DNA of 64,000 nt from SVTX01 sp045632305. Its GTDB lineage: Bacteria; Bacillota; Clostridia; Oscillospirales; CAG-272. This document shows, piece after piece, positions 21,829 through 30,842 of this stretch; the first letter of the stretch is position 1; each line of letters starts with the position of its first letter. Below the pieces are notes generated by a model. The model did not search any database. It saw nothing but the letters and a program-made list of their open reading frames with translations, and was not told the origin of the DNA. Where the stretch lies: positions 1-64,000 of the forward strand of contig JAZQWL010000010.1 in the NCBI GenBank assembly GCA_045632305.1. Reading direction: 5' to 3'. A program made the translations under genes and the position numbers.

Positions 21829-22974
21829 TTATTTGAAGAATTTTTCAATATTTTCTCTTGGAGCATTCGTGCTTCCCTGAATCATTTTTTCAGATCCGCC
21901 GCCGCGAGAAGACAGCTCGTCCTTCATTTTTGCGGCGATTTCGCGCATATTTACGCTATTTGAAGCCGCAATATATTTATAGCCGTCCTTGTCATTGCCC
22001 ACAAAGCAAGCGCAGATACCACCGCATTTCTGCATAGCGGAGTTTACAAGCTCACGCGCGTCGTTTGTATCAAGGTCGTCCTCGAAAATGCAGATGTCCC
22101 CGTCGGTCTCATTGATTGAACCGAGCTTGTATGAGCGAAGCTCACGCTTTGCAAAATAAAGCTTTTCGCGGTAGCCGTCGATGGTTTCCGTAAGGCGACG
22201 CGTCGCATCGAAAACCTCGTTTTGCTTTACCGAGAGCATATTTGAAATCGCCTTGCACTGATTATATTTTTCTCTGTAATCATAGAGCGCAGCCATGCCG
22301 CAAACAACGTTCAGACGCACGCCGCCCTTGTGTCTTATAAAGTCGAGAATTTTGATGATTCCGACCTCGCCCGTGTTGTAAACGTGGGGGGCGCAGCAAG
22401 CACAAATGTCCACACCGTCAATAACTACAAGGCGTGTATTTTCAAGGTTTTCAAGCTTTGAGCGGTAGGAAATACCTGCAAGCTCCTCGTCCGTCGGATA
22501 GTAGCATTTTATGGGGTGGCATTCGTAGATCACGCGGTTTGCAAGCTCCTCGATCTCGTCGAGCTGCTCGCGTGTAAGCTCGCCTGAAAAATCTACCGTC
22601 ATACCCTCGCGCGAGAGGTGAAAGCCCACGTTTTCGTAGCCGTATTTCTTATGTACCAATCCTGAAATTATATGCTCGCCCGTGTGGTTCTGCATATTGT
22701 AATAACGGTGGGAGAAGTCGATTTCACCGTGAACGGTTGAGCCGACCGTAAGTGGCGCGTCGCAGACGTGGAAGATTTTACCCGCGCGTTCAACTACGTT
22801 TTCAACTTTCGCATCTCCGAGAGCACCGACGTCGCTCGTCTGTCCGCCCTCATTTGGGAAAAATGCAGTCTTGTCAAGAAGAATTTCGTATTTTCCGTCT
22901 GTTAAATCACATGAAATTACCTCTGCGTCAAAGGAGCAGAGCTTTGAATCTTTGTCAAATAATCTTTCTGTCAT
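21829..22974 (-). CDS. Alanyl-tRNA editing protein, AlaX-like with DHHA1 domain
   Basis: AlaX proteins hydrolyse Ser- or Gly-tRNA(Ala) mischarged by AlaRS. The 381-residue protein starts MTERLFDKD. It has the zinc motif pair NHTGEH (about 96-101) and CACCAPH (about 196-202), SxxExxx region VGFHLSREGMTVDFSG, a coiled coil near 245-285 and a C-terminal DHHA1 domain ending in SRGGGSEKMIQGS. The chosen ATG fits the family start but lacks any ribosome site: it lies 12 nt after the base of the preceding gene's terminator hairpin. Confidence 0.9.
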   Translation of the reverse strand: MTERLFDKDSKLCSFDAEVISCDLTDGKYEILLDKTAFFPNEGGQTSDVGALGDAKVENVVERAGKIFHVCDAPLTVGSTVHGEIDFSHRYYNMQNHTGEHIISGLVHKKYGYENVGFHLSREGMTVDFSGELTREQLDEIEELANRVIYECHPIKCYYPTDEELAGISYRSKLENLENTRLVVIDGVDICACCAPHVYNTGEVGIIKILDFIRHKGGVRLNVVCGMAALYDYREKYNQCKAISNMLSVKQNEVFDATRRLTETIDGYREKLYFAKRELRSYKLGSINETDGDICIFEDDLDTNDARELVNSAMQKCGGICACFVGNDKDGYKYIAASNSVNMREIAAKMKDELSSRGGGSEKMIQGSTNAPRENIEKFFK

Positions 22975-22980
22975 ATTTTT

Positions 22981-23012
22981 AAAAAGTGAGGTGTTGCGGG
23001 TGCAACACCTCA
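22981..23012 (-). terminator. Terminator of the GH106-like gene, abutting alaX start
   Basis: Minus strand stem TGAGGTGTTGC / GCAACACCTCA, loop ACCC, then CTTTTT. The T run ends six bases before the AlaX ATG. Confidence 0.82.
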
Positions 23013-23026
23013 AAGTGTTTTTATTT

Positions 23027-25753
23027 TCAGATAAGGGATGTATGTACGAAGCTGTACTTCTTTGTAAAGCATCCACCGTGGAAGCCGTTCCAGAGGCAAC
23101 CCTCATCATAGAAGCAAGGAGGAGCAACGGAAAGAAGCTCTCCTGCGGGATGGTGGTGGGGACCTAAGAGGTTACGGAGGTTGTTTACAAGAGTAATCTC
23201 GATTTCGTTTTCGCCAACTACGAGGTATTCGGAGAGATCAACGGAGAAGGGAGCCCAGAGAACCTTGGCTACGAGCTTGCCGTTAACCTTAACTCTAACC
23301 GCATTTACGCCGCGACGAATAAATTCGAACTTGTAATCTGTGGAATCGAGGTTGAACTTCTTATTAAGTGTAAGCTCGCCTGCGAAGAAGGGGAAGCCCT
23401 GCTTTTCGATCTCGTGGAGAGTAACCGTCTTCTTGGGAGCGTCAACTGTGAACTTGCCGTCGAAGTGAACTGCGTAGCCGGGAGTGTCAACGAAGCTGCC
23501 GTCCATACGAACGGAGAAGTCACCTACAAGGTACATAGCTTCGATTTCCATATCGTATGTGAGCTTGTTCTTTTCGGATTCGAAAATCTTGGACTTTTCC
23601 ATGTTTTCGTAAACCTCGGGTGACTGAACGAAGTGAGTATAGAGCTCAATTACGTTTTCACCTGTTGTCATATAACCCGAAACGTCGAGCTTTCTGAATG
23701 CGATATCGCGGAAGTAACCGCAATCACGCTGCTCAAGCTCGCGACCGTTGATAACGATCTTGAATATCTCGGGAGTTTCGCAAGCCAAGTAAAGCTCTGC
23801 GGGAACGTAGTCCATATTTACCTTGAATGCACACTTGATATCAACAGGGCGACCGAGTGCGTAAGCACGTGATGCAACGTTGAGAATGTAGCCGTCCTCC
23901 TGCTGAAGCTCACCGTCGAACCAGTAGTCGCAGAAGTCGAGCGTAAGCGCGTTTTCGGTAGCGTTCTTTACGTTCCATTCGCCCTCAAGGGAGATGGGAG
24001 CAAGTGTCTTTTCTTCCTTCTTTTCGGACTTTTTCGTACCGTCCTCAATAACGATAAGAGAACCGTACTGAGGGAATGTATATTCGCCGCAGAAGTCGAT
24101 CTTCTCACTTGTTACAATATCAATAGCGTAGCTGCCGCGTGTAATAACTGCCTTTTCCTCGGACTCGTTTGTGTTAACAAAATAGTGCATTGTGAAATCA
24201 GGGAATTCACGTGTTGTGTATGTGATCTTGGGATTGTCGATAATATCGTTTGCCTCAAGCTCGTCAACGGACTCAACGATGCGTCCGCCCTGTGCCTTAA
24301 ATTCAGCAAGAAGCTTTTCGGTGTTTTCAAGATACATGTGGTGGCGAGGAGTTACAACTGTGTCGTATTCCATTTCACCAATAATGAGCTTGCCACCTTC
24401 AACGCGACCGTGTCTTTCCATCATGATCTCGTCACCGAAGTGGAAAGGAATGTGCTTTGCTTCGAGCTTCATCATTGCCTCAACCTGTACTATGTTGTAG
24501 AAGTCAAGACCGGGATTGGCCGCATTGTCGAAGCATACCCAAGCGGAGGTCATGTTGTGCATGCAGAGAGTGTTTACCTTCACCTTACCTTCAGCGAGGA
24601 GCATACCGACTCTAGACATAGCGTCGTTGAATTCACGGTAGTCTGCCCACCAGGGCTGCTGGCAATACATTGCCGGAGGATAGTCTCTCTTGCGGATACC
24701 GCGGAGGGAATAGCCCTCAAGGTGCTGGCAGAGGAGGTTGATACCGCGTACCATCATCCATTCGTAGTTTCTCTTGAGCTCGTCAAAGCCAACGTTGTGA
24801 CCGCAAAGAGCGAATGTTTCGGAGAGGATCTGCTTTTTTCCTGTCTGCGCGGCAACGGATGCTACCTGATAGTGTGTAAAGCAGGGGAAGATATTACGTC
24901 CGAGCCAGTCCATACCGGGGATGTCCATGTACTCATAGTGAGGCATGCATGCGCCGTTGGAGATAAGCTGACAGCCGAGGTTTTCTTCAAGAACCAAGTG
25001 ACCTGTGAACTTGAGGTTATGCGCGTGGCACCATTCGTAGATCTGCTTGTTGAACGCTTCGGAGAAGAGCTCTGTGATAAGCTTCCAGAACTTAACTCTT
25101 GCCTGAGGGAAGCCGTCCTTCTGGATATAGAGCTTGGGAAGGATCTCGTAGATGCTCTCGCCGTACGCCGCCTCGTATGCTGCGGGGAGAGTCAAGCTCC
25201 ACGGAATGCCGTTTCTTGAGATCTGGGGCTCGTCCGTGAAGAAGCCGTCGAACTCAGAGCCGTATCTTGCATAATAGGGCTCGTAAATTTCATTTATAAA
25301 GTCTGCGATAACCTCTTTGTCGAGCGTGTCAACGTAGAAGGGGTTAACGTCATAGTAGAAGCAATATTCGTCATCAATGTGGATGATGCGGTGCTCGGGG
25401 ATATTGGATCTGTCAGCGTCCTTAGGCATGTAGCGAAGATACTTCTGCCAGTATTTCTCACCCTTACCGTTTACAAGACCGCCGCCGAAGCCGGAGGGCC
25501 AGCCGTTTTCATCGTATGCCCACGCGTGCATGCCTCTTTCCTTTGCGTCCTCAACACAAGCGGTAACGTTTTCGAACCATTCCTCACCCATGTATTCTGT
25601 CTGAAGACCGCCTCGAGCGTGCATAAAGTAACCGCCGATGCCAACCTCATCCATCATCTTTGTCTGACGGAGAGTTTCGTCAACCGTGAGCTTTTCGTTC
25701 CAAGACCAGAAGGGCACAGGACGGTATTTTTTGTCAACATTCTTAAAATCCAT
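23027..25753 (-). CDS. GH106-like glycoside hydrolase (possible alpha-L-rhamnosidase)
   Basis: The 908-residue protein has no signal peptide, so it likely acts on imported oligosaccharides. It begins with the GH106-type barrel (RPVPFWSWNEKLTVDE near 11-26; FFTDEPQ near 170-177; ILSETFALCGHNVGFDE near 300-316), followed by beta-sandwich domains; the segment from about 720 resembles a galactose-binding module. GH106 enzymes cleave alpha-L-rhamnosides. No transporter or rhamnose genes lie beside it. Codon use is biased towards frequent codons, suggesting good expression. The family is likely; the sugar is unproven. Confidence 0.8.
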   Translation of the reverse strand: MDFKNVDKKYRPVPFWSWNEKLTVDETLRQTKMMDEVGIGGYFMHARGGLQTEYMGEEWFENVTACVEDAKERGMHAWAYDENGWPSGFGGGLVNGKGEKYWQKYLRYMPKDADRSNIPEHRIIHIDDEYCFYYDVNPFYVDTLDKEVIADFINEIYEPYYARYGSEFDGFFTDEPQISRNGIPWSLTLPAAYEAAYGESIYEILPKLYIQKDGFPQARVKFWKLITELFSEAFNKQIYEWCHAHNLKFTGHLVLEENLGCQLISNGACMPHYEYMDIPGMDWLGRNIFPCFTHYQVASVAAQTGKKQILSETFALCGHNVGFDELKRNYEWMMVRGINLLCQHLEGYSLRGIRKRDYPPAMYCQQPWWADYREFNDAMSRVGMLLAEGKVKVNTLCMHNMTSAWVCFDNAANPGLDFYNIVQVEAMMKLEAKHIPFHFGDEIMMERHGRVEGGKLIIGEMEYDTVVTPRHHMYLENTEKLLAEFKAQGGRIVESVDELEANDIIDNPKITYTTREFPDFTMHYFVNTNESEEKAVITRGSYAIDIVTSEKIDFCGEYTFPQYGSLIVIEDGTKKSEKKEEKTLAPISLEGEWNVKNATENALTLDFCDYWFDGELQQEDGYILNVASRAYALGRPVDIKCAFKVNMDYVPAELYLACETPEIFKIVINGRELEQRDCGYFRDIAFRKLDVSGYMTTGENVIELYTHFVQSPEVYENMEKSKIFESEKNKLTYDMEIEAMYLVGDFSVRMDGSFVDTPGYAVHFDGKFTVDAPKKTVTLHEIEKQGFPFFAGELTLNKKFNLDSTDYKFEFIRRGVNAVRVKVNGKLVAKVLWAPFSVDLSEYLVVGENEIEITLVNNLRNLLGPHHHPAGELLSVAPPCFYDEGCLWNGFHGGCFTKKYSFVHTSLI

Positions 25754-25818
25754 CTCGATCTCCTTTATTTGAATGAATTTGTTTTTTTGTTTAAAATTGG
25801 CACAATATACCGCTTATA

Positions 25819-25848
25819 ATTATACAACACGGATATGTGCTTTGTCAA
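25819..25848 (-). promoter_or_regulatory. Sigma-A promoter of the GH106-like gene
   Basis: Minus strand TTGACA (25843-25848), 18-nt spacer, TATAAT (25819-25824). Confidence 0.8.
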
Positions 25849-25878
25849 TATTTTTATATATAAATTTCCTTGATTTGC

Positions 25879-25911
25879 AAGAAAATCGGGCAGCTTTGAC
25901 AGCCGCCCGAC
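25879..25911 (-). terminator. Terminator after the peptidoglycan-binding trio
   Basis: Minus strand stem GTCGGGCGGCT / AGCTGCCCGAT with loop GTCAA and a short T run (TTTTC). Confidence 0.75.
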
Positions 25912-25915
25912 GGGT

Positions 25916-26440
25916 TTAGGTGTTGAAGTAATCAAGGTGCGCGAAATTGATCTGCTCAGCAAGCAGATTCCAGGTTTTTTTGTCTACGTTTCCTGTGGGG
26001 ATAATTCCATTTTTTTCCTGAAATTTTCGAACTGCGCGGGCAGTTTCCTCGCCGAATTTTCGGTCGATTTCTACCTCTCCGAAGTCGTAGTAGGCGTCAA
26101 GTGAGTCTAAGATCATCTGAATGATCCCGACACCGTAGCCGACGTCCCCGACCTTGTAAAAGAAGCCGTCGGGACGCGCGGGGAACACCAGAAGTCCTTC
26201 AGCTATAGAGTTTTCATCGACTGATTCAAGATATTTCAGATACAGAAGATCCCACGTTTTTCTGTCTGCTATGCCGTTTGGCGTAAGCTCGTATTTTCTT
26301 TGAAAGGCGCGCAAGGCATCGCGTGTGCGCTCCTCAAAAATTCCGTCGATCACCACCTTCGGAATGTCGTTGTCGTGGTAAGCAAGCTGCCTTAGGTACG
26401 TCTGCAGCATAATGGTCGCTTCTCGGTTATTTTGTCTCAT
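25916..26440 (-). CDS. Protein with two peptidoglycan-binding domains
   Basis: The 174-residue protein is two PG_binding_1 modules: residues 10-70 (VVIDGIFEERTRDALRAFQ ... TPNGIADRKTWDLL) and 95-165 (VEIDRKFGEETARAVRKFQ ... IIPTGNVDKKTWNLL). These three-helix modules bind cell-wall peptidoglycan. There is no catalytic domain and no signal peptide, matching its larger neighbour 14 bp upstream. Both could act inside the sporulating mother cell, which would explain the missing signals; that is inference. Confidence 0.87.
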   Translation of the reverse strand: MRQNNREATIMLQTYLRQLAYHDNDIPKVVIDGIFEERTRDALRAFQRKYELTPNGIADRKTWDLLYLKYLESVDENSIAEGLLVFPARPDGFFYKVGDVGYGVGIIQMILDSLDAYYDFGEVEIDRKFGEETARAVRKFQEKNGIIPTGNVDKKTWNLLAEQINFAHLDYFNT

Positions 26441-26454
26441 TTCTTACCTCCAAA

Positions 26455-27849
26455 TCACTGTGGCGCAAAGCCGGGGTACTGTCCCTCGTTAAGTCGTGTC
26501 CCGTTGTAAAGATCACTGTAAAGTCGCGCTATTTCAAGCCAAGTTACAGGCCCTACGATACCGTTCGGCTCAAGCCCGAAAAGTGTTTGCGCCGCCTTGA
26601 CTGCATTTTCGGTCTGATATCCGAAATAGCCCGTGGGATTTAGGGGCGGGATCTCGGAATAATACTGGGAGATATAACGCAGATATTCCTGCAGCACACG
26701 AACGTCCTCGGATTCGATACCCACCCGCAAAAATACGCCCGGGAATGGGATAGCGTTGCCCTCGGTATACTTTACGGGAATGGTGTTTACAATGCCGAGA
26801 TACGCGTCGTAGATGGCGTTCCAGGTCGCTTCTCCGACCACTCCGTCGGGGGTAAGCCCGAAGGTGTTTTGAGCGGAAATTACTGAGCTTCTCGTTCCTT
26901 CACCGAACACGCCGTCAATGGCGGTAGGCGTTATTGTATCGTAGAATTGCGATATGTACGCAAGGTAATATTGAAGCGAAGAAACACCGATTCCCGTGTC
27001 GCCAAGCTGCAGAGTCGAGGGGAACTGATTTGTCACTTCCTCAAGTGCAATTCCCTCGGAGCTTACGTCGTTGAGTCGCTTTACGCTTGCGTAAATTTTC
27101 TGGATCTCGTACCACGTCGCCTTGCCGATGATCCCGTCGGGTGTGAGATTGAAAATGCGTTGGAATTCCTTTACGGCTTCCTCGGTGTCAAACGAGAAGA
27201 TACCGTACGGAGCGGGTATTTTCGGGATCGCGGGGAAGTTGTCGGATATACGATTCAGCCGTATTTGAATGCGGCGCACATTGTCGCCCGTATCTCCAAG
27301 CTGCAGGGGGAAACGAGGGTAGCTTTGAGTTACTCCGCGTATCTCGTCCGCCTCCGCGATGTTTATATCGTCGCCGTAGTAATATTGCAGAATTTCGTAT
27401 GGGGTAAGTCCTCGTTCGGCAAGATCGACAGAGCCCCATTGAGAAAGTCCGTTGCACGTGACCTCGATCCCGTCGCAGTAGGTCGCAAAGAGCGGTTCGA
27501 CGTTGTTCCCGCGCACAATGTAGTTGTCGAAAATTTCGTTTACAATCTCGCTTACATTGGAGAAAATATCCCTGCCGTTGACAAATGATTGGTCGATCGC
27601 GATGGAATTCGTAATGTCGAAATCGTATCCGCGTGAGCGGTAGTATTCGGTGTAGATTCTGTTGAGCGCAAAGGAAATCTGCGCGTAAATATTCGCTCTC
27701 AGCGCGCTCTCGGGCCATGTCGGATATATCTCGCTTGATGCGACGTTTGCTATGTAGTCCGCAAAGGGGAGGGTAACGTTTTGCGCGTTTGAATCGGGAG
27801 GGCCGAGGTGAACGGTCACAAATTCGGGAATGTACGGTGTATTGGGCAT
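26455..27849 (-). CDS. SpoIID-like domain fused to three peptidoglycan-binding domains
   Basis: The 464-residue protein has an N-terminal region (about 15-165) resembling SpoIID/LytB, including VASSEIYPTWPESALRANIY, followed by three PG_binding_1 modules (about 178-255, 280-350, 372-440), each ending in a PNG/PDGIxGxxTW pattern. SpoIID is a lytic transglycosylase that drives forespore engulfment. The domain here is divergent and has no membrane anchor or signal. It is the middle gene of a three-gene unit. A spore coat or cortex role is plausible but inferred. Confidence 0.8.
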   Translation of the reverse strand: MPNTPYIPEFVTVHLGPPDSNAQNVTLPFADYIANVASSEIYPTWPESALRANIYAQISFALNRIYTEYYRSRGYDFDITNSIAIDQSFVNGRDIFSNVSEIVNEIFDNYIVRGNNVEPLFATYCDGIEVTCNGLSQWGSVDLAERGLTPYEILQYYYGDDINIAEADEIRGVTQSYPRFPLQLGDTGDNVRRIQIRLNRISDNFPAIPKIPAPYGIFSFDTEEAVKEFQRIFNLTPDGIIGKATWYEIQKIYASVKRLNDVSSEGIALEEVTNQFPSTLQLGDTGIGVSSLQYYLAYISQFYDTITPTAIDGVFGEGTRSSVISAQNTFGLTPDGVVGEATWNAIYDAYLGIVNTIPVKYTEGNAIPFPGVFLRVGIESEDVRVLQEYLRYISQYYSEIPPLNPTGYFGYQTENAVKAAQTLFGLEPNGIVGPVTWLEIARLYSDLYNGTRLNEGQYPGFAPQ

Positions 27850-27864
27850 AAAAACCTCCGTTTC

Positions 27865-28311
27865 TTATTCGAGATTTGAGTTTTCGGTCTCGTAAAATCT
27901 TGAATCGAGCGTTCCGTCCGAGCCGTTTTCCGAAAGGGGAATAAGATCGACGTTCTGTATCGCCGTGATACCGTCAAAGATGGGTACGTTTACGTAATAT
28001 TGATTGTAAAATCCGTCGTATTGCGCGTCAATATTGTACGTGGTGTAGGACTTTCCGTTTCCGGGCGAGAGAGAAGAGGAGCGGGGAGGTGCGGGAAGAG
28101 GGATCTTATCCGTCCTTCCCGAGGAATTGGTTTTTGAGGTAATGATAAGGGAGCCGTTTTCCCCACCGTTTTCATAGTTGAAAATTCTCACGGTCGCGCC
28201 CGTGATCGGTATTGCGCCGCGCGCGGTCGTAACGCTTACGATAACGTATCCGACGCCCGTGTTTTTCATTTCTGCCGTGAGATCCTGTTCGGAATTTTTC
28301 TTACTGATCAT
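27865..28311 (-). CDS. Carboxypeptidase-regulatory-like (beta-sandwich) protein
   Basis: This 148-residue protein looks like a single transthyretin-like beta-sandwich: GYVIVSVTTARGAIPITGATVRI, then a TNSSGRTDKIPL turn near 62-74. Such modules bind or brace other domains. There is no signal peptide. Ribosome site AAAGG lies nine bases upstream. It leads the unit containing the SpoIID-like protein and the small wall-binding protein, and may encode their partner. Confidence 0.75.
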   Translation of the reverse strand: MISKKNSEQDLTAEMKNTGVGYVIVSVTTARGAIPITGATVRIFNYENGGENGSLIITSKTNSSGRTDKIPLPAPPRSSSLSPGNGKSYTTYNIDAQYDGFYNQYYVNVPIFDGITAIQNVDLIPLSENGSDGTLDSRFYETENSNLE

Positions 28312-28535
28312 AAATTCTGCCTTTCGTAAAAGTTTGCTTTATTAGTTGTATATGCGTATCGGGATGTAATGTTTCGCTTCATTTTCCCACTTTGTGGGAA
28401 AGCGTGCTCGAAAAATGTAAAAAAATCTTAAAAAAATGCGGGAAAAAGGCATTTTGTTCACAAATTAAACATTAATTTCGCTATATATTATGATATAATA
28501 ATTATAACTATCTATTTAAGGCGAGGCATGTCCCT

Positions 28536-29372
28536 ATGGGAAAAACGTACGACAAACAAAATCTTAAAAGTGCATATAGATTTTCGATAATTGCGATCTT
28601 CGTGTTTTACGCGTTGTATTTAGTTACCGTTCCGATACTGCTCGGCGTGAATGCGGACGCCGCGTATAAAAACACTCTGATCCCTCAGCTTGTAAAGCTT
28701 ATGGGAAAGATATTCGAGGTGTGCGGTATAGCGGTTATTTATGCGATCTCCATTTTCTCGGTTTACAGACGCGGCAGAGCGGGAATCGGCTCGGGATATC
28801 TTCTGTGCGGTATTACCGCGCTTGTGAAGTGTCTTTTCGCGCAGACGGTGTATTGGCTTGTAAGCGGTGGAATTCCCGCGTTCAACAACGGACTTATCGG
28901 CGAGCTTATCTGGCTTGTGGTATTGCCCGCCGTGCTTGAGCTTGCGCAGTTTACGGTTTTCTTTATGATCGCCGCAAGAAGGATACTTAATTACCGACGC
29001 GGGTATGAGATCGGTCGCGACGCGGCAAGGTCGAAGGGTGCGGAATATCCTTCCATCGATACGTGGGTATATCCGTTTGACGGAGCGTTTGACTTTAAAA
29101 ACCCCTTGCTTTTCGGAGGGCTTGTCGGAGGATTTGTTATCACGGTATCGAAGGTTGTGCTCTCGATCCTTGAGGAGATCGATATGGCGATAAACGGTCT
29201 TGTAATCAAAAATGCAGGCGATCTGCTTTTGTCGGTCGGCGGCTTTGTAAGCGACTTTGCGTGCGGAATTCTGGCGTACACGGTAATTGTTTTTGTAATA
29301 ATCAAAGCGTTCGATCTTAACGGAAAAAATAAGAAAGAATCATCAAAGGAGAATAATCATGAAGGACATTAA
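28536..29372 (+). CDS. Unknown multi-pass membrane protein
   Basis: The 278-residue protein has about six membrane segments (near 18-37, 55-73, 83-104, 122-146, 187-210, 228-256) and polar ends with a His/Asn-rich tail. No family was recognised. The 225-bp gap upstream has a good -10 (TATAAT, 28494-28499) but no convincing -35, plus a TTCCCAC/GTGGGAA hairpin near 28383. Its 3' end overlaps pncB by 14 bp, so the two are translationally linked. Confidence 0.75.
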   Translation: MGKTYDKQNLKSAYRFSIIAIFVFYALYLVTVPILLGVNADAAYKNTLIPQLVKLMGKIFEVCGIAVIYAISIFSVYRRGRAGIGSGYLLCGITALVKCLFAQTVYWLVSGGIPAFNNGLIGELIWLVVLPAVLELAQFTVFFMIAARRILNYRRGYEIGRDAARSKGAEYPSIDTWVYPFDGAFDFKNPLLFGGLVGGFVITVSKVVLSILEEIDMAINGLVIKNAGDLLLSVGGFVSDFACGILAYTVIVFVIIKAFDLNGKNKKESSKENNHEGH

Positions 29373-30798
29373 AAGAAATCTTACAATGCTTACGGACTTT
29401 TACGAGCTTACGATGAGCAACGGATATTTTCTTTGTGGAATAAAGGACAGAATAGTTTATTTCGACGTGTTTTACAGAAATAATCCCGACGGCAGCGGAT
29501 ATGCCGTTGCGGCAGGACTTGAGCATGTCGTTGAATACGTTCAGGATCTTAAGTTTGATGATGAGGATATTGCATATCTTCGCTCCAAAAAGCTTTTCTC
29601 TGAGGAATTCCTTGAGTATCTCAGAACGTTTAAATTTACGGGAGACATGTGGGCAATTCCCGAAGGAACGATAGTTTTCCCAGGCGAGCCGCTTATCACC
29701 GTTCGCGCTCCTGCCATTGAGGCGCAGTTTATCGAGACGTTTATTCTCATGGTTATAAATCACGAGTCGCTTATCGCGACAAAGGCGGCAAGAATCACAA
29801 GAGCCGCAAAGGGACGCGCGGTTTCCGAGTTCGGCTCCCGTCGCGCGCAGGGTGCGGATGCGGCGATGTACGGCGCAAGAAGTGCGTATATCGGCGGATG
29901 TAATTCCACGGCGTGCGCGATTTCCGACGAGATATTCGGAGTTCCCGCAACGGGTACTATGGCTCATGCGTGGGTGCAGATGTTTGATACCGAGTATGAG
30001 GCGTTCAAGACCTATTGCGAGATATATCCCAATAACGCAACGCTTCTCGTTGACACCTACAACGTAATTGAGTCGGGTGTTCCGAATGCTATTCGCGTAT
30101 TCAACGAGGTATTGAAGCCCCGCGGAATTGAGAATTGCGGTATTCGAATCGACTCGGGTGATATAACTTATCTTTCGAAAAAGGTAAGAAAGATGCTTGA
30201 CGATGCGGGCTGGACGAAGTGCAAGATCATAGTTTCCAACTCGCTTGACGAATACATAATAAGAGAGCTCATCCGTCAGGGCGCGGAGGTTGACGCGTTC
30301 GGCGTGGGCGAGCGTCTTATCACATCAAAGAGCCATCCTGTTTTCGGAGCGGTTTATAAGCTTTGCGCTATTGAGGACGGGGAGGGTAACGTTATCCCCA
30401 AGATCAAGATAAGCGAAAACGTAGGAAAGATCACGACGCCCCATTTCAAGAAGGTATACAGACTTCGCGGAAGAGACACGGGCAAGGCGGAGGCAGACCT
30501 TATCTGTCTTTACGATGAGACGGTTGACGATACAAAGCCCATCGAGATATTCGATCCCGAGCATACCTGGAAGAGAAAGGTTATTGACAATTTTGTGGCG
30601 GAGGAGCTTCTTGTCAAGGTGTTTGACAAAGGTCAGCTTTGCTACAAGCTTCCCACTCTTGAGGAGATCCGCGCGCATCATAAGGCGGAGATCGAGGGCA
30701 TGTGGGACGAGGTAAAGAGATTTACAAATCCTCACAACTATTACGTTGACCTCTCCGAAAAGCTCTGGGATATCAAGTATAAGATGCTCAGAAGATAA
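29359..30798 (+). CDS. pncB: Nicotinate phosphoribosyltransferase
   Basis: PncB makes nicotinate mononucleotide from nicotinate and PRPP in the NAD salvage pathway, using ATP. The 479-residue protein starts NLTMLTDFYELTMSNGYF, typical of the family. It has FGSRRAQGADAA and GTMAHAWVQMF, with the histidine in the position phosphorylated during catalysis, and RIDSGDITYLSKKVR near 272-286. AAAGGAG precedes the start. The length and order fit the Gram-positive type. Confidence 0.95.
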   Translation: MKDIKRNLTMLTDFYELTMSNGYFLCGIKDRIVYFDVFYRNNPDGSGYAVAAGLEHVVEYVQDLKFDDEDIAYLRSKKLFSEEFLEYLRTFKFTGDMWAIPEGTIVFPGEPLITVRAPAIEAQFIETFILMVINHESLIATKAARITRAAKGRAVSEFGSRRAQGADAAMYGARSAYIGGCNSTACAISDEIFGVPATGTMAHAWVQMFDTEYEAFKTYCEIYPNNATLLVDTYNVIESGVPNAIRVFNEVLKPRGIENCGIRIDSGDITYLSKKVRKMLDDAGWTKCKIIVSNSLDEYIIRELIRQGAEVDAFGVGERLITSKSHPVFGAVYKLCAIEDGEGNVIPKIKISENVGKITTPHFKKVYRLRGRDTGKAEADLICLYDETVDDTKPIEIFDPEHTWKRKVIDNFVAEELLVKVFDKGQLCYKLPTLEEIRAHHKAEIEGMWDEVKRFTNPHNYYVDLSEKLWDIKYKMLRR

Positions 30799-30842
30799 TT
30801 TTTGTTTGCGCTTCAGTTTAATTTTTTGAAAGGTGTAATAAA

